Source: DASUAO01 sp046484625 (GTDB lineage: Bacteria > Actinomycetota > Acidimicrobiia > IMCC26256 > PALSA-555). From it: 20,555 bases of DNA. The notes under the pieces are model-generated. The model worked only from the letters and a program-made list of their open reading frames with translations, searched no databases and was not told the DNA's origin. The translations under genes and the position numbers were made by a program. Below are positions 1 to 6,862 of the stretch, in pieces; the stretch's first letter is position 1; each line of letters opens with the position of its first letter. The DNA is taken from the NCBI GenBank assembly GCA_046484625.1, contig JAWOIO010000107.1:1-20555 (forward strand), written 5' to 3'.

Positions 1-138
1 CTGATTGCTCTGCTGGCTTCTTCGCTGCTGCTCGGCTGCCCGGGCAGCGACGCGTCACGCCCCGGGGGAGGCTCCAGCGCGGGCGACCCCGATCCCAACA
101 TCCCTCGCGGGCTCACCGCCGAGCAAGCTCCTTGGTGA
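1..138 (+). CDS. Lipoprotein-like N-terminal fragment (partial, 5' end off window)
   Basis: Reading frame 1 from the first base is open to TGA at 136-138 and encodes a hydrophobic stretch ending in a lipobox (LLLGC). It is followed by a Gly/Ser/Asp/Pro-rich segment, as in a bacterial lipoprotein just after its lipidated cysteine. The start codon is off the window. Codons such as ATT, GCT, TCT and CCT are less GC-biased than in the rest of the window. The frame stops about where it meets the broken luciferase-like gene on the other strand, so it is probably only the front of a longer gene cut by a rearrangement or assembly join. A chance open frame in GC-rich DNA cannot be excluded. Confidence 0.35.
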   Translation: MIALLASSLLLGCPGSDASRPGGGSSAGDPDPNIPRGLTAEQAPW

Positions 139-370
139 CCATCGCCGGCGCGTGCCACGGCAGCACCAACAGGTTCGCGAACACGCGCACGCGCTCCGTC
201 AGCGCGGCTGCCGCCGCACACGCCGTCAGCCCCTCGACGTTGTGGTACGTGATGCGCTCCCCTGCCGAGACCGACGAGAACGGGCCATCGTCGATCCCGC
301 GGCACCACGCCTCGAACGAGTCGTGGTCGAGGCCCTGCGCCATCTGCGGGATCGCGACCCCGACCTCCAT
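113..370 (-). CDS. Luciferase-like (F420-dependent type) monooxygenase, truncated after ~83 residues
   Basis: The protein starts MEVGVAIPQMAQGLDHDSF and continues to VRVFANLLVLPWHAPAMVTKELA. This is the usual N-terminus of luciferase-like (beta/alpha)8 flavin or F420-dependent oxidoreductases: first beta strand, then the V-x-V/L-x-x-xLxLPxxxPxxxAK-type segment near residues 60-83. Family members have about 280-350 residues, but here the frame ends after 85 with ARR-stop, where a conserved 'TLDxLSGGR' block would be expected. ATG at 368-370 is chosen because AGGAG lies 6 nt upstream and homology begins there. It lies 32 bp downstream of the acyl-CoA dehydrogenase and is probably co-transcribed with it. 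No alternative frame restores the family sequence in bases 1-112, so the gene is truncated or joined to unrelated DNA. Substrate unknown. Confidence 0.75.
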   Translation of the reverse strand: MEVGVAIPQMAQGLDHDSFEAWCRGIDDGPFSSVSAGERITYHNVEGLTACAAAAALTERVRVFANLLVLPWHAPAMVTKELARR

Positions 371-402
371 CCGACGCTCCTGCACGCGGTGGACTCGTCG
401 TC

Positions 403-1572
403 CTAGCGGGGCGCGCGCGGCATGCCGAGGCCGGCCATCTGGATGATCTCGCGCTGCACCTCGTTCACGCCGCCCCCGAACGTCCCGACGGGCGCCGACC
501 GGTAGGCCTGCTCGAGCTGGCCGTGGAGGACCGCGCCCGGCGAGCCGTCGGTGATCGTGGCGTACGCGCCCACGATCTCCATGAGCCGGCGCACCGAGGT
601 GCACTGCTCCTCGGTGCCGAGCACCTTCATCGCGGACGCGTCGGCGGGGTTGAGATCGCCGCTGCCCGACGCCACCTTCCAGTTCATGAGCCGCATCGCC
701 TCGACGACGGCGTGCACCCGGGCGAGCGAGAGCTGGACCCACTCCTGGTCGATGACGCGAGTGCCGTCGGCGAGCTCCTCCGATGCCGCCCACTCCCGTA
801 CCGACTGGAGCTGGCGGTCGATCCGTCCGGCCGGACCGAGCGCGACCCGTTCGTGGTTGAGCTGGTTGGTGATGAGCTTCCAACCCGCGTTCTCCGCCAG
901 CACGACGTTCGTCACCGGCACCCGCACGTCCTCGTAGAAGGTGGCGTTGGTGTGGCCCCCGCCCATCACCCAGATCGGCGAGTGCTTGAAGCCGGGTGAG
1001 GTCGTCGGCACGAGGATGATCGAGATCCCCTTGTGCTTCGGGGCCTCGGGGTCGGTGCGGCAGGCGAGCCACACCCAGTCGGCATCGTGGCCGCCGGTGG
1101 TCCAGATCTTCTGACCGTTGATCACGTACTCGTCGCCGTCGCGGACCGCCTTCGTGCGGATCGACGCGAGGTCGGTGCCCGCGCCGGGCTCGCTGTAGCC
1201 GATCGCGAAGTGCAGCTCACCGGCGACGATCTTGGGCAGGAAGTAGTCCTTCTGCTCGTCGGTCCCGTAGTGCATGAGCGTCGGACCGACGGTGTTGAGC
1301 GTGACCAGCGGCAGGGGGACGCCGGCGGTGTTGGCCTCGTCCCAGAACAGGTATTGCTCGAACGGCGTGAACCCTCTCCCTCCGTACTCCTTCGGCCACC
1401 CCACCCCGAGCCAGCCGTCGCGCCCGATCTCCAGGATCAGCTCCCGGAAGGCGGTGCCGCCGGCCTCGCCGCCGGTGAGGGCTGCCCGCCGTTCGGGGGT
1501 CATCAGCGACGCGAAGTACTCGCGCACCTCGGTCTGGAGCGCTCGCTGCTCGGGCGTCAGATCGATGTGCAC
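403..1572 (-). CDS. Acyl-CoA dehydrogenase, FadE29-like
   Basis: The predicted 389-residue flavoprotein would oxidise an acyl-CoA to the 2,3-enoyl-CoA in the cytoplasm. The N-terminal helical domain starts HIDLTPEQRALQTEVREYF. The middle beta domain has the FAD/substrate motif YSEPGAGTDLAS (126-137) and NGQKIWTTGGHDADWVWLACRTD (from 152). The C-terminal helical domain has LNHERVALGPAG with Glu241 as candidate catalytic base and ends FGGGVNEVQREIIQMAG. From memory of the family, these blocks resemble mycobacterial FadE29, a subunit of the FadE28-FadE29 dehydrogenase of steroid side-chain degradation. I chose the GTG at 1570-1572 because homology begins there; an open frame extends upstream to 1635 but that part looks non-homologous. 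It is divergent from the BKACE gene and upstream of the truncated monooxygenase. No FadE28-like partner is visible. Confidence 0.93.
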   Translation of the reverse strand: MHIDLTPEQRALQTEVREYFASLMTPERRAALTGGEAGGTAFRELILEIGRDGWLGVGWPKEYGGRGFTPFEQYLFWDEANTAGVPLPLVTLNTVGPTLMHYGTDEQKDYFLPKIVAGELHFAIGYSEPGAGTDLASIRTKAVRDGDEYVINGQKIWTTGGHDADWVWLACRTDPEAPKHKGISIILVPTTSPGFKHSPIWVMGGGHTNATFYEDVRVPVTNVVLAENAGWKLITNQLNHERVALGPAGRIDRQLQSVREWAASEELADGTRVIDQEWVQLSLARVHAVVEAMRLMNWKVASGSGDLNPADASAMKVLGTEEQCTSVRRLMEIVGAYATITDGSPGAVLHGQLEQAYRSAPVGTFGGGVNEVQREIIQMAGLGMPRAPR

Positions 1573-1664
1573 GGGCGAGGCTCCATCGTTTCGGGAACGC
1601 AGGACGGTACGGTCGCGTGGACAAGTTCGCTCCACACGTGCGTCGAGCGTACGAGGAGGCCACG
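1573..1664. promoter_or_regulatory. Divergent intergenic region with overlapping -10-like boxes
   Basis: This 92-bp gap separates the divergent acyl-CoA dehydrogenase and BKACE starts. At 1604-1613 lies ACGGTACGGT. It reads as TACGGT on plus (1608-1613) and TACCGT on minus (1604-1609), both matching the actinobacterial -10 pattern TAnnnT and sharing the central TA. No convincing -35 box is seen on either side. A short inverted repeat, GTGGA...TCCAC (1617-1635), lies just downstream on the plus side and could be an operator. GAGGAGG at 1653-1659 is the ribosome binding site of the BKACE gene. Confidence 0.35.
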
Positions 1665-2645
1665 ATGGCGAGCAAAGCGTCCCGGAAGCGCAGCCCGGTC
1701 ATCATCGAGGCCGCCATCAACGGCACGACCACGAAGGAGCGCAATCCACACGCGCCCCGGCTGCCCGACGAGATCGCGGCCGACGCGCTCGCGTGCCTGG
1801 CCGCCGGCGCGGCCATCGTCCACAACCACGTCGACGTGGTCGCGGTGCCCGGCGAGGAGTCGGCTGCCCGCTATCTCGAGGGTTGGCGGCCCGTCTTCGC
1901 CGAGCGCCCGGACGCCCTCCTCTACCCCACGACCAACTTCGGCCCCGGTGTCGAAGGGGCGTACTCGCACATGGCACCGCTGGCCGCGAGCGGATGGCTG
2001 CGCATCGGGATCATCGACCCCGGCTCGGTGAACCTCGGCGGTCTCGACGACGACGGCACACCCGCCGCGCCGGGGTTCGTCTACGCCAACTCCTATGGCG
2101 ACATCCGCTACCAGGCCGCGGTCTGCGCGGGATCCCGGCTCGGGCCGTCGATGGCGATCTTCGAGCCGGGCTGGTTGCGCACGGCGTTGCTCTGGCACGT
2201 CGCCGGACGCCTCCCGCGCGGCGCCATGATCAAGCTCTACTTCGGCGGGGACGCCGGGTACGTCACGAGCGTCGCCCAGCAACGCGGCGGTGCGACCTTC
2301 GGGCTGCCGCCCACGCCGACGGCACTCGACGCGTACTGCGAGCTGCTCGACGGCTGCGACCTCCCGTGGTCGGTCGCCGTGATCGGCGGCGACCTGCTCG
2401 CGACGCCGGTGGCGCGACTCGCGCTCGAACGCGGCGCCCACCTCCACGTCGGGCTCGAGGACTACGCGGGGCCGGGCCAGCCGACGAACGCCGCGCTGGT
2501 CGAGCAAGCCGTCGCGCTCTGCGCCGAGGTCGGCCGGCCCGTCGCGACGAGCGACGACGCCACGGAGATCATGAACCTCCCCCGCCGCGGCCCCGAGCCC
2601 CCGGACCACGCCGACGCCGACGACGAGGCCGTCGCCTCGGCGTGA
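1665..2645 (+). CDS. BKACE-family (DUF849) beta-keto acid cleavage enzyme
   Basis: The protein is 326 residues, normal for the family typified by Kce, 3-keto-5-aminohexanoate cleavage enzyme. These Zn-dependent TIM-barrel proteins condense a beta-keto acid with acetyl-CoA and release acetoacetate plus a new CoA ester. Visible family marks are IIEAAINGTTTKERNP with Glu15 (first strand), the metal pair His53-Asn-His55 in IVHNHV, and HLHVGLEDYAGPG with Glu265, the expected third metal ligand. ATG at 1665 is preferred over an upstream in-frame GTG (1617) because GAGGAGG sits 5 nt before it and homology starts there. The usual 'HVRDxxGxP' stretch after the HxH is replaced by HVDVVAVPGEES, so it belongs to a divergent subfamily with an unknown keto acid. 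It converges with the next gene, with only 6 nt between stops. Confidence 0.9.
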   Translation: MASKASRKRSPVIIEAAINGTTTKERNPHAPRLPDEIAADALACLAAGAAIVHNHVDVVAVPGEESAARYLEGWRPVFAERPDALLYPTTNFGPGVEGAYSHMAPLAASGWLRIGIIDPGSVNLGGLDDDGTPAAPGFVYANSYGDIRYQAAVCAGSRLGPSMAIFEPGWLRTALLWHVAGRLPRGAMIKLYFGGDAGYVTSVAQQRGGATFGLPPTPTALDAYCELLDGCDLPWSVAVIGGDLLATPVARLALERGAHLHVGLEDYAGPGQPTNAALVEQAVALCAEVGRPVATSDDATEIMNLPRRGPEPPDHADADDEAVASA

Positions 2646-2651
2646 GCGTCG

Positions 2652-3599
2652 TCAGCTCTTCAGGTGCGGCACGCCCTCGGGGAAGTTGAACTCGATCCAT
2701 CCGCGACCCTTGCGCCCGTCGGGCGTCTCGAACGCGCACATGGCGCGTGGGAAGCGGGACGCCTTGCCGTCCGGTGAGACGAGGAGCACCGGCGCATGCA
2801 GCTCAGCCATCCAGGTGAGGTCGAGGTCGCCGATGGCGAGCGAGCCGCGGATCGGGAGCTCCTCCTTGTCGAGCTCGTAGTCGATGCCGATCTTCTCCGA
2901 CGGCTGGAGCGACATGTCCGGCGAGACCACGTACCCGGTCTGGAAGATGTCGATCTTCGGGACGATCGACCGGGCGCAGTGCCACCACGTGTCGTCCTCG
3001 AGCCGTCCTGAGCACCACACCCAGCCGAACTGCCACCAGTCCCGCACTCCCCACGAGTGGTCGCGCTGGCCGGGGCAGTGCACGTCGATCGTCTCGTCGC
3101 CGATCGTCACCGACCCGCTGACCCACGCCGACTGCTCGAAGCGAGTCGTCGCGCGGTACGGGAACGGCTCGGTGATGCCTTCCCACGTGAGGTCGACGGC
3201 GACCGCGACCTCCGGGCCGCGCTCGCCGTGGAACGCGTCGGCAGGGTTCGCGAGCTCGACGCCGGTCCCCTCGGAGGTGATGCGGTACGTACGCAACGGA
3301 TCCAGGGCGCCCCAGCTCCCCCGCACGCGGTCCGAGCCCAGCTCGAGTGGACTGCCCGCGTCGTGGCGGGCCGACGGACCCGAGTACGGGACCGCGTGGT
3401 CGCGCACCACCACGAGCGGCTTGCCCTCGCGGACCAGGTGGACCCAGTACCACGCGACCTCCTGGTTCGGGTAGAGGCCGAGGCGCAGGTACCCGCCGTA
3501 GCTCCCGTCGGACGCGGCGAAGTCGTGGTACCACGACTCACCCCACAACGCATCGGTTCCCGGGAGGTGTCGGCCCTCGTCGTTCGCGGTCAGCTCCAT
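2652..3599 (-). CDS. CrtC/AttH-like (DUF7064-type) lipocalin-fold protein
   Basis: This 315-residue soluble protein has no signal peptide. Tryptophan-rich beta segments and the block GQRDHSWGVRDWWQFGW (177-193) resemble the core motif of the carotenoid 1,2-hydratase (CrtC)/AttH superfamily, whose two lipocalin-like barrels bind hydrophobic ligands. Many actinobacterial homologues of unknown role lie near steroid- or lipid-degradation genes. ATG at 3597-3599 has AGAGGAG about 6 nt upstream. It follows the SDR gene on the same strand after a 49-nt gap and is probably co-transcribed. A hydratase or a ligand-binding role for a terpenoid- or steroid-like compound is possible, but the activity cannot be read from sequence. 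Confidence 0.7.
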   Translation of the reverse strand: MELTANDEGRHLPGTDALWGESWYHDFAASDGSYGGYLRLGLYPNQEVAWYWVHLVREGKPLVVVRDHAVPYSGPSARHDAGSPLELGSDRVRGSWGALDPLRTYRITSEGTGVELANPADAFHGERGPEVAVAVDLTWEGITEPFPYRATTRFEQSAWVSGSVTIGDETIDVHCPGQRDHSWGVRDWWQFGWVWCSGRLEDDTWWHCARSIVPKIDIFQTGYVVSPDMSLQPSEKIGIDYELDKEELPIRGSLAIGDLDLTWMAELHAPVLLVSPDGKASRFPRAMCAFETPDGRKGRGWIEFNFPEGVPHLKS

Positions 3600-3648
3600 T
3601 GCTGTCTCCTCTTCGTGTGCGCGCAGGGCGGTCGTGTCGAACGGTGTC

Positions 3649-4413
3649 TCAGATCCGGTCGGGACCGAACATCGCGTCGGTCCCCCCGTCGACGAAGAGC
3701 GTGCTCCCCGTCGTCCACGACGACTCGCTCGACAACAGGAACCAGACCGCCGCGGCGATCTCGTCCGGTTCGCCCCACCGGTCGAGCGGGACCGGGAGGC
3801 CCCGGATGAGGTCGCCGGTCACCGGGTGCCGGAGCGCCTCCTCGGTGAGGCCGGTCAGCACCGGACCCGGCGCGACGGAGTTGACGCGGAGTGTGGGAGC
3901 CCACTCGACCGCGAGGCGGCGCACCTTCCGGGCGAGCGCCTGCTTGCCGTGCGCGTACACCACCTCACCGTCCATCGTCGCGGCCACCTTTGCGGCGGCG
4001 TCCTCGTTGCCGGCCACGCAGGCATCGACGAGGGTCGTGTCGCTGACGGGCACGAGCGTGGCCGAGTTCGAAGCGATCGCGACCGCCGCGCGCAGCACTC
4101 CTCCTTCGAGCGCGGAGCGCAGCCCCTCGAGCACCCCTACCGCGCCGAAGTAGTTGATGCGGGCGACCATGTCCGTGGGTGCCGGGGTGCTCCCGCCGAT
4201 GCCCGCCGCAACCACGAGCCCGTCGAGCGTGCCCCCGGCCTGCTCGACGACGGCGGCGCACGCGGCCGCGCGACCGGCGGGTGTGGAGAGGTCGGCGGTC
4301 ACCTCGGCGTCGCGCACGTCGACGCCGATCACCTGGTGCCCCTCGGTCTCGATCCGCCGACGGATCGCGCCACCGATGCCGCCCACCGATCCCGTGACCG
4401 CCACGAACCCCAT
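3649..4413 (-). CDS. SDR oxidoreductase, 3-alpha-hydroxysteroid dehydrogenase-like
   Basis: The protein has 254 residues, the length of a classical short-chain dehydrogenase/reductase. The nucleotide-binding loop is TGSVGGIGGAI (7-17), Asp32 follows strand beta-2 (VIGVDVRDA), and AAGIGG (69-74) replaces NNAG. Candidate catalytic residues are Ser117, Tyr153 and Lys157 (YAHGK). The gap of about 36 residues between Ser and Tyr, longer than the usual 12-14, recalls 3-alpha-hydroxysteroid dehydrogenase/carbonyl reductase of Comamonas. Asp32 favours NAD over NADP. ATG at 4411-4413 begins exactly at strand beta-1; the open frame further upstream is the antisense of the amidohydrolase. GGAGGG lies about 11 nt upstream. 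It is divergent from the amidohydrolase and is followed by the CrtC-like gene. The steroid substrate is inference only. Confidence 0.88.
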   Translation of the reverse strand: MGFVAVTGSVGGIGGAIRRRIETEGHQVIGVDVRDAEVTADLSTPAGRAAACAAVVEQAGGTLDGLVVAAGIGGSTPAPTDMVARINYFGAVGVLEGLRSALEGGVLRAAVAIASNSATLVPVSDTTLVDACVAGNEDAAAKVAATMDGEVVYAHGKQALARKVRRLAVEWAPTLRVNSVAPGPVLTGLTEEALRHPVTGDLIRGLPVPLDRWGEPDEIAAAVWFLLSSESSWTTGSTLFVDGGTDAMFGPDRI

Positions 4414-4542
4414 GTGCTCCGACGCCCTCCCGAGAGACGTGGTCGCCCGAGAACGGGCGTTCGACGCCGACGCTAGCCTGACCCCGCGATCGTGGGCCCG
4501 GGGCCGGGGCCACGTCAGGGGACCGTGACCACGGGAGACATC
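4414..4542. promoter_or_regulatory. Divergent promoter region with shared -10 core and leader hairpin
   Basis: At 4470-4479 lies ACGCTAGCCT. It gives TAGCCT on plus (4474-4479) and TAGCGT on minus (4470-4475), both TAnnnT and sharing one TA step. This would start the amidohydrolase mRNA near 4486 and the SDR mRNA near 4463, leaving leaders of 50-60 nt. A perfect hairpin, CGCCCG-AGAA-CGGGCG (4444-4459), would lie in the SDR leader. An imperfect GC-rich inverted repeat (4491-4514, CGTGG...CCACG) would lie in the amidohydrolase leader. No clear -35 is visible. GGGAG at 4533-4537 is the amidohydrolase ribosome binding site. Confidence 0.35.
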
Positions 4543-6261
4543 ATGCTGGACCTGATCATCCGGGGCGCCGACGTCGTCGACGGGACCGGAGCCCCGCGTC
4601 GCCGTGCCGACATCGGCGTGCGCGACGGTCGGGTCGTGGCGATCGGCGACGTCACCGAGGACGCGACGCGCGTGATCGACGCCGAGGGCCAGGTGGTCGC
4701 GCCAGGGTTCATCGACATCCACACCCACTACGACGCCCAGGTCCTGTGGGACCCGGCGCTCACGCCGTCGCCGTTCCACGGCGTCACCACGATCGTCGGT
4801 GGCAACTGCGGATTCACGATCGCACCCGTCGAGCCGAGCGAGACGGAGTACCTCACCCGCATGCTGTCGCGCGTCGAGGGGATGCCGCTCGAGTCGCTCG
4901 TGGAGGGCGTCGACTACGGGTGGCGCACGTTCGGTGAGTACCTCGACCGTATCGACGGGACGCTGGCCGTGAACGCCGGCTTCCTCGTGGGACACAGCGC
5001 GATCCGGCGGGTGGTCATGGGCGACGATGCCGTCGGCCAGGCGGCGTCGGCCGAGCAGATCGCCGAGATGGGCCGGATCCTCGCGGAGTCGCTCGCCTCC
5101 GGCGGGCTCGGCTTCTCGTCGTCCCAGGCCACCACGCACAACGACGGCGACGGCGAGCCGGTCCCCTCCCGCGCGGCGGACCCTGAAGAGCTGATCGCGC
5201 TGTGCCGGGTCGCCGGCGAGCACGAGGGCACCACGCTCGAGTTCATCCCGACCGTCGGCGAGTTCGAGGAGCGGCATCTCACGCTCATGGCCGAGATGTC
5301 GCGCGCCGCCGACCGACCGCTCAACTGGAACGTGCTCGTGCCGAACGCGGCGCGCGCCGCCGACATCTGGCGTCGCCTCGAGGCGGGCGACTTCGCCTCG
5401 GAGCGCGGCGCCAAGGTGCTCGCACTGACGGTCCCGGACGTGATGCGCACCCACCTCACCCTCAAGGCCGGGTTCGTCCTCGACGCGCTGCCGGGGTGGC
5501 GCAAGCCGATGGCGCTGCCCGTCCGCGAGAAGATCGCCTACCTGTCCGACCCGAAGCTGCGGGCCGAGCTGGCCGAGAGCGCGGCCTCACCCGAGGCCGG
5601 GCTGCTCCGTGGGCTCGCCCGGTGGGCCCACATGACCATCGTCGAGACCTTCTCGGAGGAGAACGAGGGGCTTGCCGGGCGCACGATCGGCGACATCGCC
5701 GAGGAGCGGGGTCAGGAGCCCTTCGACGCGCTCTGCGACATCGCGATCCTCGACGACCTGCGCACGATCCTCATGCCTCCGCTCGCGGGCGACGACCAGG
5801 AGAGCTGGGAGCTGCGGCGCGACGTGTGGCGCGACCCGCGTGCGGTCGTGGGGGCGTCCGATGCCGGCGCGCACCTCGACATGCTCTCGACGTTCAGCTT
5901 CTCCACCGCGATGCTCCGCTCGTGCCGCGAGCGCGGGCTCATGCCGGTCGAGGAGGCGGTCAGTCTGATCACCGACCGTCAGGCCCGCCTGTACGGCCTG
6001 CGCGAGCGGGGTCGCATCCAGGAGGGGTGGCACGCCGACCTCGTGATCTTCGACGAGTCCACGATCGCACCGGGTCCGGTCACCTGGCGCAACGACCTCC
6101 CGGCCGGCGCGGGTCGCCTCTACGGCGAGGCGGTGGGGATCTCGTCGGTGATCGTCAACGGCGTCGAGATCGTCCGCGACAACGAGCTCACCGGCGAGCG
6201 CTCGGGAACACTCCTGCGCAGCGGCCGCGACACCGAGACCGTCACCGCCGCCGCCGGCTGA
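4543..6261 (+). CDS. N-acyl-D-amino-acid deacylase-family amidohydrolase (copy 1)
   Basis: This 572-residue metal-dependent amidohydrolase is related to D-aminoacylase (COG3653). The N-terminal beta domain (DLIIRGADVVDGTG) is followed by the metal motif His60-Thr-His62 in GFIDIHTHYDAQVLWDP, Cys89 in GGNCGFT (the bridging Cys of D-aminoacylases), THNDGDGEPVPSR (198-210), Asp440 and His444 in GASDAGAHLD, and a C-terminal beta segment with GWHADLVIFD. The block where D-aminoacylase has a SHHK-type His is LNWNVLVPN here, so the metal site may differ. ATG at 4543 is chosen because GGGAG lies 5 nt upstream and homology starts there. Its stop is 3 nt from the convergent PPOX-like gene. A paralogue lies at 12219-13952. 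Cleavage of an amide or cyclic amide is likely; the substrate is unknown. Confidence 0.9.
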   Translation: MLDLIIRGADVVDGTGAPRRRADIGVRDGRVVAIGDVTEDATRVIDAEGQVVAPGFIDIHTHYDAQVLWDPALTPSPFHGVTTIVGGNCGFTIAPVEPSETEYLTRMLSRVEGMPLESLVEGVDYGWRTFGEYLDRIDGTLAVNAGFLVGHSAIRRVVMGDDAVGQAASAEQIAEMGRILAESLASGGLGFSSSQATTHNDGDGEPVPSRAADPEELIALCRVAGEHEGTTLEFIPTVGEFEERHLTLMAEMSRAADRPLNWNVLVPNAARAADIWRRLEAGDFASERGAKVLALTVPDVMRTHLTLKAGFVLDALPGWRKPMALPVREKIAYLSDPKLRAELAESAASPEAGLLRGLARWAHMTIVETFSEENEGLAGRTIGDIAEERGQEPFDALCDIAILDDLRTILMPPLAGDDQESWELRRDVWRDPRAVVGASDAGAHLDMLSTFSFSTAMLRSCRERGLMPVEEAVSLITDRQARLYGLRERGRIQEGWHADLVIFDESTIAPGPVTWRNDLPAGAGRLYGEAVGISSVIVNGVEIVRDNELTGERSGTLLRSGRDTETVTAAAG

Positions 6262-6264
6262 CGA

Positions 6265-6777
6265 TCAGGTCGACTCGGGGGCCATGCTCGGGAGGCCGAG
6301 CTTGCGGTGGTCCCACGAGACGTACTTGTCGACGTTGATCTTCACGACGACCCGCTTGTTGATCATCGCCTCGACGCCGGCGCGCATGTCCTCGGTGTAG
6401 GTCATCTTGGTCGTGCGCTCGAAGACGCTGATCCCCAGCTCGAAGATCCGGTCGGGGTCCTCGACGATCTCCGCGGTTCCGACCATCTCCACGCCCATGA
6501 GCTGGTCGTAGGTGTCGCCCTCCTCCACGAGGCAGGTGATCCGGTTGTCGCGGCGCAGGTTCTGGACCTTCTGGCTCTTCGCCTTCGTCTCCAGGGCGCA
6601 GCACCCGTCGAGGAAGCCGTACCACATGGCCACGAGGTGGATCGTCCCGTCGTGGTTGAAGGTCGCGCAGTTCATCGTGTGCCACCCCTGGAGGAACTCG
6701 TCGATCTCCTCCTGGGTCATCTTGATGAGATCGCGCTGTTTCACGCCCTTCCCGAACGGCGTGCTCATGTCGCTCAT
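6265..6777 (-). CDS. PPOX/FDOR-like split-barrel protein
   Basis: The 170-residue protein has the pyridoxamine-5'-phosphate-oxidase-like split-barrel pattern: MTQEEIDEFLQGWHTMNCATFNHDGTIHLVAMWYGFLDG, then the central strands ALETKAKSQKVQNLRRDNRITCLVEEGD, and the C-terminal segment VVVKINVDKYVSWDHRKL. Actinobacterial proteins of this kind bind FMN, F420 or haem and often reduce or sense small molecules; which cofactor is used here cannot be told. Two ATGs lie 9 nt apart. The first (6775-6777) is taken because GAGGAGGAG lies about 6 nt before it. It is the last gene of the minus-strand run and has a perfect hairpin at 6810-6832 upstream. Confidence 0.82.
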   Translation of the reverse strand: MSDMSTPFGKGVKQRDLIKMTQEEIDEFLQGWHTMNCATFNHDGTIHLVAMWYGFLDGCCALETKAKSQKVQNLRRDNRITCLVEEGDTYDQLMGVEMVGTAEIVEDPDRIFELGISVFERTTKMTYTEDMRAGVEAMINKRVVVKINVDKYVSWDHRKLGLPSMAPEST

Positions 6778-6809
6778 GTCGAAGCTCCTCCTCGTTGGTC
6801 GCGCTCGCT

Positions 6810-6832
6810 GCGTTCGGGGATACCCCGAACGC
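6810..6832. repeat. Perfect 10-bp hairpin, ATA loop, copy 1 of a repeated intergenic element
   Basis: GCGTTCGGGG (6810-6819) pairs perfectly with CCCCGAACGC (6823-6832) around an ATA loop. The hairpin is directly preceded on the plus strand by GCTCGCT. A second hairpin at 10554-10576 has the same flank (GCTCACT), stem length, outer GCG/CGC pairs and RTA loop, but different inner stem bases. This one lies between the SDR stop and the PPOX-like start on the minus strand, so it could be a terminator, a processing site or a REP-like element. No T-run follows it. Confidence 0.6.
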
Positions 6833-6862
6833 GGCCGCTCGGCTGCTCCATCGGGCGCACGC

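Noticed and set aside
1619..1636. Possible KstR2-like operator (ACAAG half site) near the divergent dehydrogenase/BKACE promoter
   Set aside because: Only one half-site is present; the inverted partner CTTG at the right spacing is missing.
1617..1664. Upstream GTG start adding 16 residues to the BKACE protein
   Set aside because: The ATG at 1665 has GAGGAGG at ideal spacing and the family alignment starts after it; the GTG has no ribosome site.
3649..5454. A 601-codon open frame on the minus strand continuing far beyond the SDR start
   Set aside because: The part above 4413 has no family sequence and is mostly the antisense of the amidohydrolase gene; long antisense frames are common in ~70% GC DNA.
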